Assembly: GCA_020137815.1 (NCBI GenBank)
Contig: CM035361.1
Span: 5,738,458-5,799,815, forward strand
Direction of reading: 5' to 3'
Source: Hormiphora californensis
Taxonomy: Eukaryota; Ctenophora; Tentaculata; Cydippida; Pleurobrachiidae
Length of the DNA stretch: 61,358 nt
Part shown: positions 37,585 to 42,943 of the stretch, in pieces
Layout: each line of letters starts with the position of its first letter
Position numbering within the stretch: position 1 is the first letter of the stretch
Translations under genes and position numbers: made by a program
The notes under the pieces: model-generated
The model's input: only the letters and a program-made list of their open reading frames with translations
Database searches by the model: none
Told to the model about the DNA's origin: nothing

Positions 37585-39785
37585 GAGCTAGAGGGAGAGA
37601 GAGAGATAGAGATAGAGGGAGAAAGAGATAGAGGAGGAAAGAGTTATTCAGAATATTATGAAACGTATCCCATTGTCTGAGCTCTGACAGCTTAGCTGGG
37701 CCCAGATCTGTTCACAAATTGGGTAAGGTTCGAATCAAGCTCATTGGTTATTCAAATTCTTCTCACAGTTGAATCCACCACCTTCTCTTGGCCGGGTGTG
37801 GAGAGGAAAGTGATATAAAACTTTTCTCTCTTACACACAATACCAATGTAGCTGAACGTTCCCATCCACCTTTCTCTAAGTCTAACAGTCAAAGCGCTCA
37901 TTACGATTACTGCAATTAACTGTATTGGGGCGCGGGGGAGGTGCAACAGCACAAGCAATTAACTGTACCTGATGTGGTTCAGAACCAGAACCCCATGTTA
38001 TCAGTAGTCCGTCATTTGAAGATGATACCAACAGCTTAGCCTCGTGCCTAGAGATACAATAAAGAGGTGTAATACAGTCTAACCTCGTGCCTAGAATCAA
38101 TAAAGGGGTGTAATACAGTCTCGTACTCTCGTGCCTAGAATCAATAAAGAGGTGTAATACAGTCTAACCTCGTGCCTAGAATCAATAAAGGGGGGTAATA
38201 CAGTCTAACCTCGAAATCACACCGGTCATTGGAATGGAAAAAGCTAAAGGATCAAGACTTATCTCGATTAAAAACTCAAAGCAGAAATCAATTATTGGTT
38301 ACCAATTATCGGTAATTACTGTTAATTACTGACCAGTAGTAAAGGCATGTTATCCACCCATGATGTCTGAGCAAGTTCTGAACTGTTTTCCCTGACTCCG
38401 CCTCCCAGACTCGAATACTACCATCCTCACACCCTGTGTAAAGAGACTAGTGTTCTAGTTAGGATGGGGATATGTTGACAACAACAATTTGAATTTGTCA
38501 GACTTTTTATAAATCTCCCAAATTATATTTCCCCCATTATATTATAATTTAATTATTGCTCCACGACGTCACGTCTAGTGGCTTGCTCGGCCATGTCTCG
38601 CCACGCCCCGGGGATTGAACAAGTCTGGTGGCTTGCTATTCAATTTTACAAAATATACTTTCACGGTCGCTTGTAGTGGGAAAACGGTAATGGAAAACGA
38701 AGATACAGTAAGACGACGCACAACCGTGACCAATCAGGGCGCTAGTACGTGCTGACACATGAACTTTTTGCCGCGCGTTATGCACCGTGCGCGTCTCCTT
38801 ACTGTATTTTGCGTTACCGTATTTTGACTGCAAGCAGCACTGTTTGTATACAGTCGGACCCCGATTTAGGGACACCCTCGGGGGAAAGGCTCTTGTCCAC
38901 TAAATCGGGGTGTCCACTAAATCGGGGTCAAATAAGGTTAATTTCCGATATCGGGGAAAAAAATCCTGTCCCTAAATCGGGGTGCCACTAAATCGGGGGC
39001 CCCTAAATCGGGGTCCGACTGTACTACTTTATAATTAAGCAGAAAGCTACCAGACATGACGTAATGAAAGTCTGGTCAGAGCAATAATTGTGTATACCAT
39101 TGACGGCCAATACCTTGACAATAATCAGGGTCCTGGGGCTATACTAATTGTTTTGTTGGCCAGTCAGTTTACCCCCCCCCCATCACTTTGATCATTAGGC
39201 CTACACCCCCTGGCGGAGGGGGTATAATAATGGCTTCAATACCAGACTAATGATTCAGTCGGGTATTCCAAACTGCTGCAGGCCCCAGATTAGTCTCACA
39301 CTCACATGATAATCGTTTTGACCAGGACCATCTATACATTGCTTAGAATTTGGTTCATTGAAAAAATATATGTTACTCTAAAAAAAGATTAACCAAAAAA
39401 GATTAACCGAAAAAAGATTGACCTAAAATCGGATTGACGAAAAACAGATCCCGACTAAAATAAGAATAGACGACCCTGCCAAAACTACTGTAGATTCGAA
39501 ACAAGATTGACCTAAATCGAATTGCTGAAACCATACCTCACGCATACACCAAGTGAGCAATTATAATACCCACAAACAGACTCCCAAAACCAAGTCCCAA
39601 TATAGACCCACCTGTAATGACCTCCCAAAACTAAGTTCCAATATTATAGACCCACCTTATTTTGTACAAACTAACAGTCTAACTTGGCAAGACCCACCTG
39701 TAATGACTTCCCTGCGTAGAGGATTAAAAGTCAGGGCTGTGATCGGTTTACTGTGCACTTCCTTGTGGATGGACTTTAGTTCCAT
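8455..39785 (-). CDS. WD40-repeat protein, 17 coding exons, about 669 residues
   Basis: Exons in gene order: 39785-39698, 38433-38334, 38047-37969, 37412-37274, 37023-36839, 36582-36477, 36332-36231, 26046-25898, 24030-23928, 23752-23670, 21571-21470, 20986-20905, 16735-16596, 10582-10435, 10114-9972, 9303-9233, 8644-8455. The phases of every junction agree and the sum is 2010 nt. An in-frame TGA precedes the ATG. Many WD blades show: GCEDGSIRVWEAESG, GSFDRSVKVWTQD, TTNRRTVLVWKYN, GDSEGRVTIWEQ, ASEDGCVYLWG, STDRTIGLWD, GGDDCTVRTWE and TSWDGTISIWN. The protein is probably two stacked propellers with no other domain. I cannot name the family. Introns 7 and 13 contain other genes on the opposite strand, and the introns are rich in transposons and minisatellites. 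Transcript data are needed to settle exon 8 and exon 10 ends, which lie in repeats of their own junctions. Confidence 0.88.
8702..8822. repeat. (ACAG)n microsatellite
   Basis: Imperfect ACAG/ACGG tetranucleotide tract in the last intron of the WD40 gene. It creates a spurious Cys/Val/Leu-rich frame on the minus strand. Confidence 0.9.
9079..9205. repeat. (ACAA)n microsatellite
   Basis: About 30 ACAA/ACAG units ending 28 bases from the WD40 exon 16 donor. Confidence 0.95.
9487..9513. mobile_element. solo terminal repeat related to the 58-60 kb foldback
   Basis: AGGGTGAGCCAATTTTCCCACCAT closely matches the end of the element at 58230-60230. Another isolated copy, in the opposite orientation, is at 28727-28751. 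Only one end is visible here. Confidence 0.45.
9625..9750. repeat. hairpin centred on an AT palindrome
   Basis: TTTTTGTTCAATATATTGAACAAAAA-type centre, a perfect palindrome, with GA-rich arms (AGAGATCAGGGAGAGAG and complement) on either side. It is probably a small inverted-repeat element in WD40 intron 15. Confidence 0.6.
10115..10434. repeat. G-rich degenerate repeats in WD40 intron 14
   Basis: Imperfect GGGGGAGG/GGGACTTT units, with a poly-G run at 10257-10268. No coding sequence is seen. Confidence 0.6.
10610..10830 (+). repeat. left copy of a diverged direct repeat
   Basis: GATAAAGGTTTATTAGCCT, ATTATTGTTCTCTCTGGGC and TGTGTGACAGGGAA recur in the same order at 13615-13760. The two copies flank the piggyBac-like foldback. 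Confidence 0.7.
11053..13548. mobile_element. 2.5-kb piggyBac-like foldback
   Basis: Flanked by TTAA (11049-11052 and 13549-13552), with ends CCCTTTGAGGGCGA and TCGCCCTTAAAGGG. TTAA plus CCCTTTG is the usual piggyBac signature. The arms (about 1.25 kb each, centre near 12325) are inverted copies. They contain the palindrome GTCATATATGAC and three diverged repeats with GAGATAATTGGATAATTAGC. The long open frames at 11377-11613 and 13199-13498 are the same sequence in the two arms. No transposase is present. It lies in WD40 intron 13. Confidence 0.85.
13615..13765 (+). repeat. right copy of a diverged direct repeat
   Basis: Partner of 10610-10830. It ends just before the start of the lectin gene, so its promoter may be partly made of this repeat. 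Confidence 0.65.
13833..14911 (+). CDS. secreted F5/8-type C (fucolectin-like) domain protein, two exons
   Basis: Exon 1 is 13833-14104. Exon 2 starts at 14629 and either runs to the stop at 14911 or splices at GTAAGT (14898). Joined, they give about 184 residues: a signal peptide (MKKLPAILAIILIASSSP), then a discoidin/fucolectin-type fold with GIPSYAFDDNP, PEWLQLTLSRPARIKEIVIV, NRLYGNNAPITNRLLGTQIS, GGNIEDQTYTVKCP and NIAEVKVYELD. Such domains bind sugars or phospholipids outside the cell. The gene lies inside intron 13 of the WD40 gene on the opposite strand. Its intron holds two 109-bp hAT MITEs in opposite orientation. The end of exon 2 is duplicated 1 kb downstream. Whether further exons follow is unclear. 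Confidence 0.75.
14118..14226. mobile_element. 109-bp hAT-like MITE, copy 2
   Basis: CAGGAACCGACCGAATC ends with an exact 8-bp duplication ATTTTAGG (14110-14117, 14227-14234). It starts 13 bases after the exon 1 edge of the lectin gene. Confidence 0.92.
14257..14365. mobile_element. 109-bp hAT-like MITE, copy 3 (inverted)
   Basis: Same element as copy 2 but reversed, with its own exact duplication GGCAATAA (14249-14256, 14366-14373). Only 30 bases separate the ends of the two copies, so together they form a large hairpin in the intron. Confidence 0.92.
14915..15015. repeat. TGGTAACTATGCTAAT tandem repeat
   Basis: About six 16-base units after exon 2 of the lectin gene. A shorter version follows the second copy at 15939-16005. 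Confidence 0.85.
15255..15618. mobile_element. 364-bp TA-flanked foldback
   Basis: Ends GGCGGTAAATGTTAACCAGA and complement, flanked by TA (15253-15254, 15619-15620). Arms share AACTCAGTCATTTCTTGACC-type sequence. It has no coding capacity. It sits inside the minisatellite between the two copies of the lectin exon. Confidence 0.8.
15620..15740. repeat. GTGGAGTGGG minisatellite, first block
   Basis: Purine-rich units of GGAGTGGGG, GTAGAGTGGGG and similar. A larger block follows at 16170-16560. The first part of the block (15210-15250) lies before the foldback. Confidence 0.9.
15754..15937 (+). pseudogene. partial duplicate of the lectin exon 2
   Basis: The last 61 codons of exon 2 (from NPNGGNIEDQTY to the stop) recur here about 1026 bases downstream, together with the following intron-like sequence. 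There are a few base changes, mostly synonymous (AVAVRLYDAV becomes AIAVRLYDGV). The acceptor and the first half of the domain are missing, so on its own it is a fragment. If a donor at the first copy spliced to something here it could be used, but no acceptor is visible. Confidence 0.7.
16170..16562. repeat. GTGGAGTGGG minisatellite, second block
   Basis: Imperfect 10-20 base units of GGAGTGGGGTAGAGTGG. It gives long false frames on the minus strand (Ser/Thr/Pro/His-rich) that I do not call genes. It ends 34 bases from WD40 exon 13. Confidence 0.9.
16759..16870. mobile_element. 109-bp hAT-like MITE, copy 4 (degenerate)
   Basis: Same core as the others (AACCAATCAGAACTCGTTAT, CTGGTTATCAGCCAATCAGG) with damaged ends. 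It lies 23 bases upstream (gene sense) of WD40 exon 13. Confidence 0.8.
17125..17165. repeat. GACGCGCGCG inverted repeat
   Basis: GACGCGCGCGCTA and ACCGCGCGCGTC around about 16 bases. It is the only CG-dense spot in a long AT-rich intron (16871-18650). Function unknown. Confidence 0.4.
17440..17860. repeat. (GA)n followed by (TC)n, a 420-bp self-complementary microsatellite
   Basis: About 110 bp of GA repeat, then about 290 bp of TC repeat, so the region can fold back. It creates false Arg/Glu and Ser/Leu frames on both strands. Confidence 0.95.
18244..18426 (+). other. unassigned open stretch of 60 codons without a start
   Basis: An open frame between two TGA codons includes KPVVAKPRGYECDFEKPQKL and PPEISVWSICYLNPVHLE. 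Its composition looks coding, but it has no ATG near the start and no good acceptor in the right phase. It could be a remnant exon of a transposon or of the lectin gene. I do not recognise it. Confidence 0.2.
18656..18865. repeat. 26-bp minisatellite containing TACTAAC
   Basis: About eight units of CTGTTTGTCAGTTTGTTTCT plus ACTAAC. On the plus strand each unit has TACTAAC followed by CTGTTTGTCAG, which looks like a branch point and acceptor. On the minus strand each has CAG-GTTAGT, which looks like a donor. WD40 intron 12. Confidence 0.95.
18866..20507. repeat. 59-bp minisatellite, about 28 units
   Basis: Unit: CTAACCTGTTATTGGGTGAG, TGTGTTCGCTAAACACCTGC, TTACAGGTGAAACCTGCCA. Periodicity is exactly 59 with few variants (TTATTGG/TTATAGG/TGATAGG; GTTCGC/GTTCAC). 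Variants recur in blocks, so the array grew by copying groups of units. Each unit has the inverted pair CACCTG...CAGGTG. WD40 intron 12. Confidence 0.97.
20793..20882. mobile_element. 90-bp Mutator-like MITE
   Basis: Ends TTGGTAACGAAATTACCCCT and the near-complement, with an exact 9-bp duplication ATTATAGTG (20784-20792, 20883-20891). Nine bases is usual for Mutator-type elements. It lies 22 bases from the edge of WD40 exon 12. Confidence 0.8.
21353..21442. mobile_element. 109-bp hAT-like MITE, copy 5 (truncated)
   Basis: Starts CAGGAACCGACAGAAAC and loses its far end after GACCAGTATTTACT. It lies 27 bases downstream (gene sense) of WD40 exon 11. Confidence 0.8.
21600..21755. mobile_element. 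pogo-like MITE, 156 bp
   Basis: CAGTTGGACCCCGATTTAGT ends with TA on each side (21598-21599, 21756-21757). Inside, CCACTAAATCGGGGT is repeated. It lies 28 bases upstream (gene sense) of WD40 exon 11, where branch point and pyrimidine tract would be expected. Confidence 0.88.
22239..23536. mobile_element. 1.3-kb TA-flanked foldback
   Basis: Arms of about 630 bp, centre near 22890 (CA and CT dinucleotides). Ends CTGTGTGATTTTAAATGACT and complement with TA (22237-22238, 23537-23538). No transposase. It has split the tandem array of exon 10 donors in the WD40 gene, since a donor copy remains on each side. Confidence 0.88.
23556..23692 (-). repeat. tandem copies of the WD40 exon 10 donor
   Basis: On the gene strand the exon end CTCTCTCCAG-GTATAACTCT recurs as a unit of about 47 bases with CTAGTTAAAGTAACAATCTC between. 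About three copies lie here. Another, with the longer exon end TGTGACACTTTCTCTCTCCA, lies at 22210-22236 across the foldback. A related unit without the CAG-GTAT is repeated at 36719-36835. Confidence 0.85.
24544..25920 (-). repeat. 34-bp minisatellite made from the WD40 exon 8 donor, about 40 units
   Basis: On the gene strand the unit reads CACTAACCGCCCCGTACTGT then GCTG-GTAAGTGTAC. The unit nearest the exon supplies the last 22 or so exonic bases and the donor of exon 8 (coding TTNRRTVL of a WD blade). The remaining units are copies extending 1.35 kb into the intron. Units are 34 bp, or 32 bp where the extra CC is absent. Nearly all keep GTAAGT; a few have TTAAGT. Confidence 0.93.
26047..26225. 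other. WD40 intron 7, right-hand part
   Basis: Plain AT-rich intron between exon 8 and the composite transposon. Nothing recognisable. Confidence 0.6.
27055..27140. repeat. CAGACAAACAGACGCA and CTGCAGCAGC simple repeats
   Basis: Short tandem tracts inside the 3.5-kb element. A hairpin GGGCCGCCCGCCC/GGGCGG lies just after. Confidence 0.7.
27490..27567. mobile_element. 109-bp hAT-like MITE, copy 6 (truncated)
   Basis: Has GATTGGCTGATAACCAGTCA, CGTGACC and the end GGTCCGGTCGGTTGCTG; the first 30 bases are missing. It lies inside the 3.5-kb element. Confidence 0.75.
27905..28648. repeat. 35-bp minisatellite, about 21 units
   Basis: Unit AGGTCATCCTGCCTCCTAAC TCACCCCCTTCCCC. On the plus strand each unit looks like a complete acceptor (CTAAC, pyrimidine tract, CCCCAG-G). 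On the minus strand it has GGGGGTGAGTTAGG, a donor-like motif. It lies inside the 3.5-kb element. Confidence 0.93.
28727..28751. mobile_element. solo terminal repeat, GTGGTGGGAGAAATGGCTTA
   Basis: Matches the end of the element at 58230-60230. No partner end is found nearby. Confidence 0.4.
31182..31262 (+). mobile_element. tRNA-derived sequence with A and B boxes
   Basis: TGGTCTAATGG (A box) and GGTTCAAATCC (B box) are about 40 bases apart, with a CCAGG/CCCGG T-stem. The acceptor ends do not pair, so it is not a working tRNA gene. It probably is a SINE head or a promoter captured by the LINE. Confidence 0.55.
32218..32907 (+). pseudogene. LINE RNase H and zinc-knuckle fragment
   Basis: A 229-codon frame. 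LVIHTDSSTTLRRL and VEIVKVKAHANIEGNERADQ correspond to the middle and end of RNase H (DS and the HANIEGNE/D active-site region). NCELCGERENSKHKLLNCP is the CCHC-type knuckle seen after RNase H in these LINEs. The start of RNase H (AYTDGSRIE near 32073) lies in another frame, so the protein is interrupted. It ends at KSGLFK. Confidence 0.75.
34189..35991 (+). CDS. MATH/BTB-type protein, single exon, 600 residues
   Basis: From the ATG at 34189: a MATH-like (TRAF-homology) region at about 8-125 (FTAKWKISILTEEL, GWGKFISLDRLKEL), a second related region at about 157-262 (NYATWVASFWRSK, LSVLFEVYEDDY), a BTB fold at about 294-386 (NGELKVNSYILCHNSSTFKE, VYKDLAKMLLAFKVEWAEDE) and a helical BACK-like tail. 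MATH/BTB proteins usually bring substrates to cullin-3 ubiquitin ligase. The frame stays open upstream to an ATG at 34054, but those 45 codons lie almost entirely in a transposon arm, so I prefer 34189. A CTTTTAG acceptor directly precedes it, so an upstream exon is possible. The gene lies in WD40 intron 7 on the opposite strand. Lack of introns could mean retroposition. The domain call is from general pattern only. Confidence 0.65.
   Translation: MNPVPSLAFTAKWKISILTEELQTSIPMINRFFSWRLRVRKNGKFLGVYVHANKLNNPGDWRWAVRMIVWITGTDHRKVMEKTVFSPKHSTTKGWGKFISLDRLKELATDDVFSLDVEIEQYTAECAIHYNNGQYNCLNLRPIEIDCTFPTSVLTIHDFEPYAVTHQENYATWVASFWRSKHDRLMFGLAGFNDQTGNILQVKDTNYKLAVTVMAEDATVLEKRHLVFGKINLRITDPVESVRIEKHMGNLSVLFEVYEDDYAKKGLRPWIRTNFGIESLGKAGHGNFSLKVAEGNGELKVNSYILCHNSSTFKELIEEGGEKEHDVSDFDQDAVRMFTRVCYSGNLDELSEGTTFPVYKDLAKMLLAFKVEWAEDELLEHFKSLLETESFATFDGFMEYCDFALMMCIKFNCHPFLESIVAGTSLCREDLQRNVLRMLYEANTNAQLDLVMVLVSEMDLVNEFTDQILLLMESKDDLSKVRYIIENCAFPEWVDPVISIKLFIANSTKLNINFVNSFINMTGVDGMSGKKLGSEPLLGDGTLATVARNVWIKDVISNWPGTCHRPFCDTRRVLEDEHKIYEVHCPNADWTEFANLVSRG
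36719..36835. repeat. short tandem repeat near the WD40 exon 5 donor
   Basis: Units of about 40 bases with GAGAGATTGTTACTTTAACT and AGGAGAGAGCA. Nearly the same unit is repeated by the exon 10 donor at 23560-23680, so this sequence has spread between two introns of one gene. Confidence 0.8.
37413..37638. repeat. (GA)n microsatellite beside WD40 exon 4
   Basis: About 225 bp of GAGAGATA units. It starts at the exon 4 boundary, so on the gene strand it is a CT tract that directly forms the acceptor pyrimidine tract (CTCTCTCAG). Confidence 0.93.
38048..38212 (-). repeat. tandem copies of the WD40 exon 3 acceptor
   Basis: On the gene strand, TTGATTCTAG-GCACGAGGTT then AGACTGTATTACACC occurs as a unit of about 41 bases, four times including the real junction at 38047. 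The first 8 or so bases of exon 3 (GCACGAGG) are part of each unit. Confidence 0.85.
38655..38780. repeat. dispersed repeat with TCACGGTCGCTTGTAGTGGG, copy 1
   Basis: About 125 bp, nearly identical to 52315-52440 (AAAACGGTAATGGAAAACG, AACCGTGACCAATCAGGGCG, CTAGTACGTGCTGA). At both places a pogo-like MITE lies within 70-160 bp, so the pair may have moved or been copied together. Class unknown. Confidence 0.7.
38851..39021. mobile_element. pogo-like MITE, 171 bp
   Basis: CAGTCGGACCCCGATTTAGG ends, TA on both sides (38849-38850, 39022-39023). It is the same subfamily as 52600 and lies in WD40 intron 1. Confidence 0.9.
39022..39697. other. WD40 intron 1, 5' part
   Basis: AT-rich intron with a poly-C run (39173-39182) and AAAAGATTAACC-type short repeats at 39380-39430. 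No exon or transposon boundary is seen. Confidence 0.5.
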
Positions 39786-39987
39786 ATCCTTTATACCTCA
39801 CCAGACACGTGGAACCTAAGACATAAGATCTGGAGATGTTAAAGGATCTGATATATTGAGTCAAGCTTCTATAGTTCTGGGTGTAAAGAGAGATCATATT
39901 GTGTACGACACAGTGGGTTACCGTCTAATAATTTAGACGGTCCTTGAACTGCAGAAAACCACATGAGACCCTGATCAAAGTCTGCAC

Positions 39988-41336
39988 CAGGAAGCGACCG
40001 AATATTCGGTTCGGTTCGGTTCGGTTCGGAAATTCGGTGTTTTTTGGGCGATTCGGTTCGGTTCGGTTCGGTAGGAAATTTTGGCCGAACCACCGAATTT
40101 TTTGATCAAAAAATGCCCAGAAATCGGGCTTTTTCATGCAAAATTTTTCAATTATTTTACGAAAATTGTATGGATTTCAATGTCAATTTCGCCGTATTAA
40201 CCCTATTTCGAATCGGTGGTGCTATGTGGAAATGATTTCGCTAGTTAGCGGGTTCGATATGGATTGATTTGATACCTGACTTCCCGTCGAATCGTGTCCT
40301 CATGAGAGGGTCAACAAATTCAGAAACTTTTTTTTCAAAAAATTCATGGAGAGCACCGATCAGATCATTCTCTGAAATTTTGTAAAAAAGTTTGGAAAAT
40401 ATTTCAAAGTCAATTTTATGGAAAATTTTCTATGTCAATTTTTGCGTACGAATCGTGTTTCGAATCGGTATTGCTAAGCGGGAGTGATGTTGCTAATTAG
40501 TGGGTCCGAGATGGATTATGCTGATACGTGATCCCCCATCAAATCTAATTAGGAAGTTTAGGGGAAACGATTCATGTTTCAATAAATCCTGCTAATTAGC
40601 GAGAGCACTGCCGCATAGCATCACCGATTCGCAACACGATTCGTACGGCAAAATTGACATAGATTTTTTTTCCCGAAATTGACTTTGAAATATTTTACAA
40701 AGTTTTTTCACAAAATTAAATGTTTCTCTAAAAATTCATGGAGAGCATCGATCAAGGTATTGAGAATCATTACCTGAAATTTTGTGAATTTTTTTTTGTG
40801 AAAAATATTTTAAGTAAATTATGGTATACGAATCGTGTTTCTAATCGACAATGCTAAACGGGAGTGATGTTGGTAATTAGTGGGTCCGAGAGGCGAGATG
40901 GATTGTGCTGATACGTGATCCCCCATCAAATCTAATTAGGAAATTTAGAGAGACACGATTCATGGTTCGTTTAATCCTGCTAATTAGCAATACCATTCCC
41001 GTATATAGCATTCCCGATTCGAAACACGATTCGTACGCAAAAATTGACATAGAAAATTTACGATAAAATTGACTTTGAAAATTTTTTCACAAAATTGACT
41101 TTGAAATTTTTTCAAACATTTTTTAACAAAATTTCAGAGAATGATTCTCAATACCTTGATCGGTGCTCTCCATGACTTTTTAGAAAAACATTTATACAGA
41201 AAAAGTTTTGTATGGTTCGGTTCGGTTCGGTTACCGAAATTCGGTTCGGTTCGGTTCGGTTCGGTTCGGTAAAAAAGTTTTTCAAATTCGGTTCGGTTCG
41301 GTTCGGTGGAAAAAAACCCGGTTCGGTCGTTTCCTG
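39988..41336. mobile_element. 1.35-kb hAT-like foldback with TTCGG arrays
   Basis: Ends CAGGAAGCGACCGAAT and CGGTCGTTTCCTG with an exact 8-bp duplication GTCTGCAC (39980-39987, 41337-41344). Next to both ends are runs of GGTTCGGTTCGG. The arms contain several ATTCGAAACACGATTCGTAC-like repeats. Its ends match those of the 109-bp MITE family, so both could use one transposase. It lies between the WD40 5' end and the GPCR 3' end. Confidence 0.9.
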
Positions 41337-41344
41337 GTCTGCAC

Positions 41345-41790
41345 CCGACCCTTCGCTTAATGAGAGAGAATTTTAGTGTATACCTTAGGGTCAGATGCAG
41401 TTCACTAATTCAATAATTGTGAGTCAAAGTAAACGCAGTGTTCGTCACAGGTAAAAGAATCGTGCTGACAGATGAAACACAAAAACAGAGAATAACATTT
41501 CAACCAGTATCCATTCATAAATATTTCGTGACATGTAATTTAGGTTCAGAATATTATAATAAATAATGTCGTCATGGTCATTTAGGCTCAGAATACAATA
41601 AATAATGTCGTCATTTTAGTGCCAATAAATTGTTCAGCACACACAGACAGATATTTAATATGCATGAGTTACAGCAAAGTTACAGCTGCGGTACATTAAC
41701 ACACAACTAGTTAGTGAATTGTAACATCAGGTTAAAATAGTAAGAATAATGTTTTAAAGAAATGAAATAAGAGATTAAAAAATTAGTTTT
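41345..41790. other. GPCR 3' flank
   Basis: Contains a duplicated TTAGGTTCAGAATA/TTAGGCTCAGAATACAATAA segment near 41540-41620. Probably the 3' UTR of the minus-strand GPCR. No clear polyadenylation signal on that strand. Confidence 0.45.
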
Positions 41791-42901
41791 TTATACCACA
41801 CTAACCAACCTAGATTGTGCAATCGGTTTATTGTACCCCACTACGCTTTTCCCACAGCCATTTGCCACACTGGCGCTCCTGGACCCAGGTTTTGAGCCAA
41901 TACCGATGGGAAACACCTCCGTGACACGGCTAGTCCGCGTCGAATAAATACCACTAGCCATCCGTCCCATGGCCCAATCACGAAACCCCGTTATGCGAAA
42001 GAAATAGATAATTGGACTGATGGTCGCGTTGAAAACTACCATCTGGACCGCAGAGATATTGAACGTGTAGTAGTACATGAAGATCGTCCCATAAACCCCA
42101 TTCCCTTCTTTAAAGTTGTTCGCATCAACATTCCACAGAGTCAAGTTTATTACATGAGGCATGTTTGTTAGAAGGAAGACCGCTGTGACAATTACAATTG
42201 TCACACTGGCGCTGTGTTTTGAGTTCGAACTTCCCGATGATGTCATGGCAACTAGAGTTGGTGAGAGTTTGAGGCTGTAGACGGAGAACACGAAACTAAC
42301 CGATATCAAAATGGTTGGAACGCCTATTTCAAGTTCATACAAAATATCATCTATTTTTCCGTAAATCTCCATCCCAGGTCGGAGGTCCTCGTAACAGTAT
42401 CCGTCCCAAACGGTGTAAGAGGTGATCCTGTGCCCAACGGAATGCCGCATTTTGAACGGCCAAAAAACCCATGTACCCTAAAATTAGGCCAGTGGCAGTT
42501 CGTCTGCGAAGGATAGTGAACGGTCTCATGATCACTAGTGCCCTGGTAACTGAGAGGATCATTACAAGGAATACGGAGAGGAGTTGGAGGCCTCGGAAAA
42601 TCACCCTCCACGCTATACAGAGAGGCATTATTGAAAACAGTCCAGGGTCCCGGTTTGTGAGGAGGGAGAAAAGGACGGGGAAGTGTGCGATACAGGTGAC
42701 CACATCCGTTACACAAATAGTGAGGTATAAAAGGGAGGGGAGATCCCGGGTCCGGGTTATGTAGTAAAAGTAGTAGATCCCGAGGACATTTCCTGGAATT
42801 CCAATTGCTATGGCGGCGAAGAGGTTGAGAGATAGGATTCTATCTCCGACGAATACCTCAAATGGGATAAGGTCCTCAACGGTAGTCAGCGTTCCGTTCA
42901 T
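41791..42901 (-). CDS. rhodopsin-class (class A) orphan GPCR with one frameshift
   Basis: Single-exon receptor of about 369 codons once a 1-base shift is allowed. The N-terminus has a glycosylation site (MNGTL). TM1 contains GIPGNVLG, TM2 TICVTDVVTCIA, the TM3 end VTRALVIMRPF (TRA where DRY is usual), TM5 GVPTILISVSFVFSVYSL, TM6 VTIVIVTAVFLLTNMPHVIN and TM7 FNATISPIIYFFRI (SPIIY where NPxxY is usual). The extracellular loop 2 cysteine is in DGYCYEDL. Two frames overlap: the first fails after GYMGF in TM4, the second starts from there. The switch is at a run of six T (gene strand; 42462-42467); five T would restore one frame. An error in sequence is therefore likely. A piggyBac-like foldback begins 42 bp upstream of the ATG. 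Ligand unknown. Confidence 0.82.
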
Positions 42902-42943
42902 GTCCTACCTAAAACATATTGTTTTCATTGAATTTTCAGTTAA

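Noticed and set aside
39300-39330. Extra WD40 exon (DGPGQNDYH) between exons 1 and 2
   Set aside because: It has an acceptor and donor, but exon 1 joins exon 2 directly in phase and gives the expected ITGCEDGSIRVW. Inserting it would break the phase.
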